This document shows, one piece after another, positions 1-4,279 of a stretch of 5,527 bases of DNA (position 1 is the first letter of the stretch; each line of letters opens with the position of its first letter). Made by a program: the position numbers and the translations under genes. A model generated the notes under the pieces. That model worked only from the letters and a program-made list of their open reading frames with translations, was not told the origin of the DNA and did not search any database. Source of the stretch: CAVPGH01 sp046726955 (lineage in GTDB: Bacteria > Acidobacteriota > Vicinamibacteria > Fen-336); the NCBI GenBank assembly GCA_046726955.1, contig JBKPBQ010000414.1, positions 1 through 5,527 on the forward strand. Reading direction: 5' to 3'.

Positions 1-260
1 CGATCCTTGCCCCGTTCCGCCACCACCCGCTTCAGCTCGTCCTCCGTCGCGGGCGCGGCGACGAGCCGGCTCCCCTCGTCCTGGAGCCCTTGGGTCACGC
101 GGTCCATCGACGGGTGTTGCTCGACGAGCCGCCGCAGCCGGCTGTTGTGCGTGGTGAAGCGGCGGACGTCGAACGCCCACGCCCCGAGCCAGAACGCTCC
201 GTAGAGCGCGAGGCTCGCGAGGACGACGCTTCCGGCGATGACGACGGGCCGGCTCGGCAC
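1..260 (-). CDS. Single-pass membrane protein of unknown function (N-terminal part, 3' end outside window)
   Basis: I do not recognise this family. Reading the minus strand from GTG at 260-258 gives 86 uninterrupted codons to the window edge. The product begins MPSRPVVIAGSVVLASLALY and has one clear hydrophobic segment at about residues 6-30. A charged, helical-looking stretch follows, with VEQHPSMDRVTQGLQDEG at residues 46-63 and EDELKRVVAERGKD at 73-86. This suggests a membrane anchor or uncleaved signal followed by a soluble domain; the topology is uncertain because Arg residues lie on both sides of the helix. The GTG start was chosen because a purine-rich Shine-Dalgarno-like AAGGAAGAG lies at 272-264 and the hydrophobic segment begins directly after it. 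The upstream ATG at 277-275 is in another frame and gives an Arg-rich, implausible product. The gene is divergent from the ABM-like operon. What is seen is the ORF, the helix and the RBS; the function is unknown. Confidence 0.72.
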   Translation of the reverse strand, partial: MPSRPVVIAGSVVLASLALYGAFWLGAWAFDVRRFTTHNSRLRRLVEQHPSMDRVTQGLQDEGSRLVAAPATEDELKRVVAERGKD

Positions 261-329
261 TGTCTCTTCCTTGCCGCATTGTAGTGCCCCGCCACCGGCG
301 ACGGCCCGGAGTAGAATCCGGCCCCGACA
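261..329. promoter_or_regulatory. Divergent promoter region between the membrane protein and the ABM operon
   Basis: This 69-bp spacer separates two diverging GTG-started genes, so it must hold promoters for both unless leaders overlap coding sequence. On the minus strand TACAAT (283-278) is a good -10 match, 17 nt before the GTG at 260. On the plus strand TAGAAT (312-317) is a -10 match, 12 nt before the GTG at 330. Neither has a recognisable TTGACA-like -35 at the usual spacing. The hexamers are seen; promoter activity is inferred. Confidence 0.35.
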
Positions 330-653
330 GTGCTCCTCATCGTCTGGCAGTTTCGACCGGCGCCCGGCCGCGAGGCCGAGTTCGCCGACGCCTATGGAGC
401 CGATGGCCCCTGGGTCTCGCTCTTCCGCAAGGCCCCCGGCTTCGTCGAGTCGGCGCTCGCCCAGGACTCCTCCGATCCGGGACGCTTCCTCACGCTCGAC
501 TGGTGGGAGTCCGAGTCCTCGTTCGAGGCGTTCGAGCGCGCGCACGCCGTCGAGTACGCGGCGATCGACGCGAAGTGCGAGGCGCTGTGCGCGGAAGAGC
601 GCCCCCTCGGACGCTTTCGCGTACCGCCGGAGCCGCCGGAAGCGCGCCGATGA
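330..653 (+). CDS. Antibiotic biosynthesis monooxygenase (ABM)-like small protein
   Basis: This 107-residue cytoplasmic protein resembles the ABM/dimeric alpha-beta barrel family, whose ferredoxin-like folds include quinol monooxygenases, haem-degrading enzymes and many proteins of unknown activity. The recognisable pattern is an N-terminal strand (LLIVWQFRPAPGREAEFADAY, residues 2-22, in which the strand runs straight into the family's P-G-x-E-x-x-F helix). Next comes a central APGFVESALAQDSSDPGRFL (35-54) and the W-E-S-x-x-S-F-E-A-F element (59-68) that typically follows the third strand. The length is normal for a single ABM domain. The GTG start puts the first strand at the N-terminus, as is usual. 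No strong Shine-Dalgarno site precedes it: GGAG at 308-311 is about 18 nt away. With a -10-like TAGAAT 12 nt upstream the leader may be very short. The stop codon overlaps the start of the next gene in ATGA (650-653), so the two are probably translationally coupled. The substrate cannot be predicted; the family assignment is fairly firm and catalysis is not shown. Confidence 0.82.
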   Translation: MLLIVWQFRPAPGREAEFADAYGADGPWVSLFRKAPGFVESALAQDSSDPGRFLTLDWWESESSFEAFERAHAVEYAAIDAKCEALCAEERPLGRFRVPPEPPEARR

Positions 654-1039
654 GCGCGGCGGTCGTCCGCTGGCTGCTCGCGGGCACGGGCGCGGTCCAG
701 GTCGTGATGAATCTCCTCACGCTGGCGAGCGGACTGCCGAAGATCCGCCAGGAGACGGCGGCGGGAGCGGTGAGCGAGCGATTCGGCGATCTCCTGAGCG
801 TCGCCTGGTCGTACTCCGGACTCGCCGGAGTGTGCCTGGGCGCGCTCCTCGTCCTCGTCGCCGGGCCCGCGGCCCAGGGCGATCTCGTGGCTCACCGCGT
901 GGCCTGGGCGATCGGCTTCTACTACGTCGTGCTCGGGCCGGCGCTCTACCTCGACGGCCTCCGTCGCCACGCCGGCCTCCTCGTCTTCTGCCTGTTCGGC
1001 CTCGTGGTCCTCGCCGCGCTGCGCTTCGACCGCGGCTAG
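650..1039 (+). CDS. Four-helix integral membrane protein of unknown function
   Basis: I do not recognise this 129-residue protein beyond its being an inner-membrane protein. Four hydrophobic segments are visible at about residues 7-28, 49-71, 82-101 and 107-124. They are separated by a charged loop (KIRQETAAGAVSERFGD, 31-47) and by short loops, with a few Arg residues at the C-terminus. The ATG at 650 is chosen because it overlaps the stop of the ABM-like gene (ATGA) and places the first helix near the N-terminus. Further upstream the same frame runs through the ABM gene and is Arg/Pro-rich shadow. The mak stop-to-start gap on the other side is only 10 bp, so all three genes look like one transcript. 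Small four-helix proteins of this kind can be DoxX-like, DUF-type or subunits of transport and redox systems, but I see no diagnostic motif. Confidence 0.8.
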   Translation: MSAAVVRWLLAGTGAVQVVMNLLTLASGLPKIRQETAAGAVSERFGDLLSVAWSYSGLAGVCLGALLVLVAGPAAQGDLVAHRVAWAIGFYYVVLGPALYLDGLRRHAGLLVFCLFGLVVLAALRFDRG

Positions 1040-1049
1040 CCGGGCGCCC

Positions 1050-1952
1050 ATGCGGATCGGCGTCGACCTCGGGGGAACGAAGATCGAGGCGATCGCCCTC
1101 GACGACGCGGGCGAGGTTCGGGCGCGACGGCGGGTGGCGACGCCGCGCGACGACTACGACGGCACGCTCGGGGCGATCGCGGGCCTCGTCGCCGAGCTCG
1201 AAGCGGAGACCGGGACGACCGCCACGGTTGGCGTCGGGATGCCCGGCGCGATCTCGCCCGCCACCGGCCTCGTCAAGAACGCGAACTCCACCTGGCTCAT
1301 CGGACGTAGGCTCGAGGAGGACCTGTCTCGTCTCCTCGGCCGCCCGGTGCGCTTCGCCAACGACGCCAACTGCTTCGCGCTCTCCGAGGCGGTGGACGGA
1401 TCGGCGGTCGGGGCGCGCGTCGTGTTCGGCGTGATCGTGGGCACCGGCACTGGAGGCGGGATCGTCGTAGACGGTCGCGTCCTCACCGGGTCCAACGCGA
1501 TCGCCGGAGAGTGGGGCCACAACCCGCTTCCCTGGCCGCGGGAAGGCGAGTGGCCCGGTCCACCCTGCTATTGCGGCAAGACGGGCTGCATCGAGACCTT
1601 CCTCTCCGGCCCCGGTCTCGCCCGCGACTACGCGGCGGGTCGGGCCGACCGTCTCACCGCCCAGGAGATCGCGGCCCGGGCCGCTCGGGGCGAGGCCGAT
1701 GCCCTTCAAGCGCTCGCCCGCTACGAGGACCGCATGGCGCGGGCGCTCGCCTCGGTCGTGAACGTTCTCGACCCCGACGTCATCGTCCTCGGGGGCGGCA
1801 TGTCGCAGGTCGCGCGCCTCTACGAGAGCGTCCCGCGGCTCTGGGCCGCCTACGTCTTCTCGGACCGGGTGGACACGCGGCTCCTCCCCCCGCGGCATGG
1901 CGACGCGAGCGGCGTCCGCGGTGCGGCCTGGCTCTGGGGCTTCACGAGCTGA
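1050..1952 (+). CDS. mak: ROK-family sugar kinase, fructokinase Mak-like
   Basis: This 300-residue cytoplasmic kinase would transfer phosphate from ATP to the 6-hydroxyl of fructose (EC 2.7.1.4), possibly also to mannose or another hexose, feeding glycolysis. It is full length (E. coli Mak is about 302 residues). Visible motifs are the phosphate-binding DLGGTK (6-11) and the KNANSTWL sugar-binding region (76-83). NDAN (104-107) carries the likely catalytic base Asp105, and a Gly-rich GTGTGGG lies at 131-137. The ROK zinc site is EWGH (His157) plus Cys173, Cys175 and Cys180 in CYCGKTGC, followed by IETF. The C-terminal NVLDPDVIVLGGGMS (238-252) and HGDASGVRGAAWLW (283-296) are close to Mak as I recall it, as are TPRDDY (31-36) and HNPLPW (157-162). 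NagK is the main alternative, but the PRDDY and GVRGAAWLW elements favour Mak. No Shine-Dalgarno site is evident at the ATG, and the gene starts 10 bp after its upstream neighbour, so coupling is likely. Its stop lies 9 bp from the stop of the convergent lipoprotein gene. Confidence 0.93.
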   Translation: MRIGVDLGGTKIEAIALDDAGEVRARRRVATPRDDYDGTLGAIAGLVAELEAETGTTATVGVGMPGAISPATGLVKNANSTWLIGRRLEEDLSRLLGRPVRFANDANCFALSEAVDGSAVGARVVFGVIVGTGTGGGIVVDGRVLTGSNAIAGEWGHNPLPWPREGEWPGPPCYCGKTGCIETFLSGPGLARDYAAGRADRLTAQEIAARAARGEADALQALARYEDRMARALASVVNVLDPDVIVLGGGMSQVARLYESVPRLWAAYVFSDRVDTRLLPPRHGDASGVRGAAWLWGFTS

Positions 1953-1961
1953 GCGCTTCGC

Positions 1962-2384
1962 CTACTCGGTGTTTCGAGTAATCGCCTGTGTGGTGTGCGA
2001 CCACGTACCCGTAGCCGAGCGCTGAAACGCATAGACGTCATAGGTGCCGGTCCGCTCGGGTGTCCGAAGGGCCGTTACGGTGGCAAGAGACAGGCCCCAC
2101 TGCTCCGAGATCGGACGAATCAGCTCGAAGACTTCGAGAACCTCGCGCTCGAGATCTTCCGGAGGAACCCGCGGGACCGACGAAAGGTATTCGATCGTGA
2201 ACGCGTCCTCGTCGGGGTGCCGCTCGTCGTGCTCGACGCCCCAGGCGAAGAGGCAGGAGACGACCTCGACCACCTTGCCCGAGGGAAGGCGTTGCTCCCG
2301 AAGGAGCTGACGGAAAGGACCCCCGCCAATACACCCGATCGACCAGGCCAGCACGGCCACCAAGCCCAGACTTCGCGCTCGCAC
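1962..2384 (-). CDS. Putative lipoprotein of unknown function
   Basis: This 140-residue protein is not recognised beyond being exported. The N-terminus MRARSLGLVAVLAWSIGC has two Arg, a short hydrophobic core (7-17) and a Cys at 18. That suggests a signal-peptidase-II site, although Ser at -3 makes the S-I-G-C lipobox imperfect; Cys18 could instead lie in an ordinary signal sequence. The mature part contains FAWGVEHDERHPDEDAFTIEYL (46-67) and an acidic helix DLEREVLEVFELIRPISEQWG (77-97). It then reads TVTALRTPERTGTYDVYAFQR (102-122) and ends in a strand-like SATGTWSHTTQAIT, giving a compact alpha+beta domain. The GTG start at 2384 is decided by a strong AGGAGG at 2394-2389; an in-frame ATG further upstream (2468) would run into the DUF4440 gene and hide the signal sequence. 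The gene follows the DUF4440 gene by 37 bp on the same strand and is probably co-transcribed. Sampled G+C is about 57%, well below the flanking genes. Confidence 0.75.
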   Translation of the reverse strand: MRARSLGLVAVLAWSIGCIGGGPFRQLLREQRLPSGKVVEVVSCLFAWGVEHDERHPDEDAFTIEYLSSVPRVPPEDLEREVLEVFELIRPISEQWGLSLATVTALRTPERTGTYDVYAFQRSATGTWSHTTQAITRNTE

Positions 2385-2388
2385 CGGG

Positions 2389-2394
2389 CCTCCT
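2389..2394 (-). promoter_or_regulatory. Ribosome binding site that fixes the GTG start of the putative lipoprotein
   Basis: A full AGGAGG lies 4 nt before the GTG at 2384-2382 on the minus strand. It is among the strongest Shine-Dalgarno sequences in the window. It favours the short form of the protein, with its signal sequence at the very N-terminus, over the longer ATG-started reading. Confidence 0.7.
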
Positions 2395-2421
2395 CTCGCA
2401 ACGTTCTTCCGGTCACCCACC

Positions 2422-2913
2422 TCACTCCGCCGCGTTCCACATGCCTCGGGCGCACTTCCAGCTGCCATCCGGTTGCTTCTCGAAAATCATGAGCCTCTTT
2501 CCGCGAATGCGCTTCTCGCCACCCGACGACTCCACGAAGGTCCCCGTGAAATAGCCCCACTCGAACGCCCAGCCATCCGCGATGGTCAAGTCCTTCGTTT
2601 CCGGAACGTAGCTCAAGACCTTCACATCCTGCCGAGCCCCCCAGCGCTCGTTGCTTTCACGGATGGCCCGCTTGCCGATCTGCGCTGGCTCGCCGGGATT
2701 CAGCCGCACCGCGTCGTCGGTCCAGAGGTCGGTCAGTGCCACCGGGTCTCGGGAGAGGGTCGCGGCAATGTCTTGCTGGTGGAGCTTCTCGATGGCGGCC
2801 AGATCAGCCGCATGCTGGTCGTCAGTCCCCGCCGACACGCGAGGTCCAGGCAGCACCTGCGCCGTCAAGGCGACAGACGCGCAGAAGACGACACCAACCG
2901 ATCGGAGCGTCAT
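2422..2913 (-). CDS. Exported DUF4440 / SnoaL-like (NTF2-fold) protein
   Basis: The product is 163 residues. A signal peptide is visible: Arg4, a hydrophobic core at about 6-20, and a plausible cleavage after V-S-A near residue 28. The mature protein is therefore likely periplasmic or secreted. It has the DUF4440/SnoaL-like NTF2-fold pattern: a first helix DLAAIEKLHQQDIAATLSRD (37-56), then LTDLWTDDAVRLNPGEP (60-76) and GKRAIRESNERW (80-91). Strands follow at 107-117 (KDLTIADGWAF), 119-127 (WGYFTGTFV), RGKRLMIFEKQPDGSWK (137-153) and the terminal ARGMWNAAE. These conserved pieces (LW-x-DDA-V, GYFTGTF, the pattern D-G-S-W-K) are typical of the family, whose members bind small ligands or act as steroid-isomerase-like enzymes; activity here is unknown. 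The ATG is preceded by GGAGGAG at 2922-2916. The gene heads a two-gene unit with the putative lipoprotein and follows a palindrome-rich spacer. Sampled G+C is about 57%, lower than the MFS and mak genes. Confidence 0.87.
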   Translation of the reverse strand: MTLRSVGVVFCASVALTAQVLPGPRVSAGTDDQHAADLAAIEKLHQQDIAATLSRDPVALTDLWTDDAVRLNPGEPAQIGKRAIRESNERWGARQDVKVLSYVPETKDLTIADGWAFEWGYFTGTFVESSGGEKRIRGKRLMIFEKQPDGSWKCARGMWNAAE

Positions 2914-3063
2914 GACTCCTCCATTTCAAACGAACCACTGATCCTGTGGCCATCTCGACGAATCCACCGCCAACAGGGCCATCATCCGTGTCAGGTTCAA
3001 TGGTCGTCCGAAAGTACGCGATATCGCGTACCTCGTTGTTCGTCGAACCCTTGGCCGTGTGAC
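2914..3063. promoter_or_regulatory. Low-GC non-coding spacer with palindromes, upstream of the DUF4440 unit
   Basis: These 150 bp separate the end of the MFS gene from the start of the DUF4440 gene, both on the minus strand. By hand count the stretch is about 55% G+C and has no convincing gene. It should contain the promoter of the DUF4440-lipoprotein unit and possibly an MFS terminator. I see no clear -35/-10 pair; TTGAAC on the minus strand (near 3000-2995) is a weak -35 candidate without a good partner. Three perfect inverted repeats lie at its MFS-proximal end: 3057-3069 (6-bp arms), 3038-3048 (5-bp arms) and 3014-3031 (9-bp arms). Regulatory function is inferred. Confidence 0.45.
3014..3031. 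repeat. Perfect 18-bp palindrome GTACGCGATATCGCGTAC
   Basis: The sequence equals its own reverse complement over 18 bp, with no mismatch. As DNA it is a candidate operator for a dimeric regulator. As minus-strand RNA it can form a 7-bp stem with an AUAU loop followed by UUU, a weak intrinsic-terminator shape for the MFS transcript. An even palindrome with 9-bp arms is unlikely by chance in a window this size (about 0.02 expected under equal base use). I do not recognise it as a known operator. Confidence 0.6.
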
Positions 3064-4230
3064 TCACACCCGGGGCCGGAGGAAACGCCCTTCCGTCCAG
3101 ATGAAGATCGGAATCGAAAGCGAGGCGACGAGGCCCGCGGTGAAGTAGGCGGCCGCGAAGCCGATGTGCTCGGCGATGGCGCCGATCGCGATCGAGCCCG
3201 TGCCGATGCCGGTGTCGAAGGCGGCGAGGATGCCGCCGAAGGCGGCGCCGCGTCGGCTCGGGTCCACGTGCTTGACCACGTGGGCCACGAACGCGGGGTA
3301 CATGTTGCCGAAGCCCGCGCCGAAGACGACGGCGGCGAGGATCAGCAGGGGCCGTGTCCGGGCGAGGGAAAGGAGCATCAGGCCGGCGGCGGCGAGGCCG
3401 AGGCAGGGCAGCAGCACGCGCCGGTGGCCGATGCGATCGGCGAGGCGCCCCGAGACCAGCCGCAGGACGATCACGACCACGGAGAAGTAGGTGAAGAAGA
3501 TCCCCTTGGGCGCAATGCCGTTCCTCTCCGCGTAGACGGCCACGAAGCTCGTCACGCCGCCGTAGCCGAAGGACACGACGAAGAGCGAGAGCGCCACCGC
3601 CGCCACTCTCCACTCCACGAGGTGCTCGCCGAAGAACCGGTCCCGCGTGAGCCGCGCGGCGACGTCCGTCTCGGGCAGGCTGAAGGCGATGCCGGCCATG
3701 ACGAGGTTGAGGAGCGTTCCCTCCGCGCACAGCCAGGCCCAACCGTAGTGGTTCATCATCCAGAAGCCGACGTTGGGCGCCACCGCCACCGCGAGCATCG
3801 TGGACATGCCCCAGTAGCCGATGCCCTCCGCGCGCCGGCTCTCGGGGATGGAGTCCGTCATGTAGGCCGAAGAGGCGGAGAGGAGCCCCGACCACGCGAG
3901 GCCGTGGAAGAAGACGAGGACGAGCGGCACCACGTAGGTCCCGCTCAGGGCGTAGGCCACGAAGAAGCCCGCGATGACCAGGCTCGTCGCGATCAGCATG
4001 CGGCGCTTGCCCGCGCGGTCCGCGAGCGCCCCCGTGACCGGCGCGGAGAGCGCGGACGCGTAGGTCAGGAAGCCGAGGAAGAGCCCGGCCGCGAACGTGC
4101 TGCCTCCGAGCTGCAGGATCCGGAAGGGCGCGGTCGGGAGGAGCTGGAATGCCGACAGGAAGACGGTGAAGGTGAAGCCGCACATCATGAAGAAGCGAGG
4201 GGTGAAGAGCCGGTCGGCGGGCGCGGCCAT
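3064..4230 (-). CDS. Major facilitator superfamily transporter, 12 predicted helices
   Basis: The 388-residue inner-membrane protein has the length and hydrophobic profile of a 12-helix MFS secondary transporter, moving a small solute against a proton or similar gradient. The MFS motif A appears after helix 2 as GALADRAGKRR (67-77, Asp71) and again at the equivalent place in the second half as GRLADRIGHRR (261-271). This shows the internal two-fold repeat. A charged loop at about 186-207 (PETDVAARLTRDRFFGEHLVEW) separates the two six-helix halves. The Gly-rich GAGFGNMYPAF (304-314) and the loop HVVKHVDPSRRGAAFGG (317-333) recall drug and sugar efflux subfamilies such as the YfcJ/YhhS or arabinose-efflux-like groups. 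The substrate cannot be told. The ATG at 4230 is chosen because helix 1 begins about 11 residues later; the longer in-frame ATG at 4386 would overlap the divergent kinase gene and add 52 polar residues. Only a weak GGA lies upstream. The stop lies inside a 13-bp inverted repeat (3057-3069). Confidence 0.9.
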   Translation of the reverse strand: MAAPADRLFTPRFFMMCGFTFTVFLSAFQLLPTAPFRILQLGGSTFAAGLFLGFLTYASALSAPVTGALADRAGKRRMLIATSLVIAGFFVAYALSGTYVVPLVLVFFHGLAWSGLLSASSAYMTDSIPESRRAEGIGYWGMSTMLAVAVAPNVGFWMMNHYGWAWLCAEGTLLNLVMAGIAFSLPETDVAARLTRDRFFGEHLVEWRVAAVALSLFVVSFGYGGVTSFVAVYAERNGIAPKGIFFTYFSVVVIVLRLVSGRLADRIGHRRVLLPCLGLAAAGLMLLSLARTRPLLILAAVVFGAGFGNMYPAFVAHVVKHVDPSRRGAAFGGILAAFDTGIGTGSIAIGAIAEHIGFAAAYFTAGLVASLSIPIFIWTEGRFLRPRV

Positions 4231-4279
4231 GAACCGCGTCCATGGTACCCGCGCAGACGCGCCACATATACTCGGAAGC
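4231..4279. promoter_or_regulatory. Short divergent promoter region between MFS and kinase genes
   Basis: Only 49 bp separate the two chosen start codons. The one AT-rich patch, ACATATACT (4264-4272), reads TATACT on the plus strand (4267-4272) and TATATG on the minus strand (4270-4265). It could therefore serve as overlapping -10 boxes for both directions. The plus-strand box ends 7 nt before the kinase GTG, so the predicted transcription start falls at or beside the start codon (leaderless mRNA). The minus-strand box would give the MFS mRNA a leader of roughly 30 nt. I see no -35 for either. Confidence 0.4.

Noticed and set aside
238..1434. 398-codon plus-strand frame across the ABM, membrane-protein and mak genes
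   Set aside because: It is an Arg/Ser/Pro-rich shadow frame that would span three recognisable genes.
717..1898. 393-codon minus-strand frame opposite mak and the membrane-protein gene
   Set aside because: The composition is dominated by Arg, Gly and Pro with no domain. The plus-strand genes in the same place have clear motifs.
1953..1961. Possible bidirectional terminator between mak and the convergent lipoprotein gene
   Set aside because: Only 9 bp separate the stop codons, and I see no GC-rich stem with a T-tract across the junction.
1995..2492. 165-codon plus-strand frame opposite the putative lipoprotein gene
   Set aside because: It has no RBS, no recognisable domain and an Arg-rich composition. 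The minus-strand reading has a strong RBS and a signal sequence.
2985..3012. GGTTCAATGG resembling a tRNA T-loop
   Set aside because: The T-loop consensus is not completed, and no acceptor, anticodon or D-arm pairing can be built around it.
2822..3066. Minus-strand frame after the MFS stop reading NNEVRDIAYFRTTIEPD, possibly from GTG overlapping the MFS stop
   Set aside because: The peptide looks more natural than most shadows. However, it has no RBS, contains the 18-bp palindrome, and continues out of frame into the well-supported DUF4440 gene. I treat it as non-coding, with some doubt about a gene remnant.
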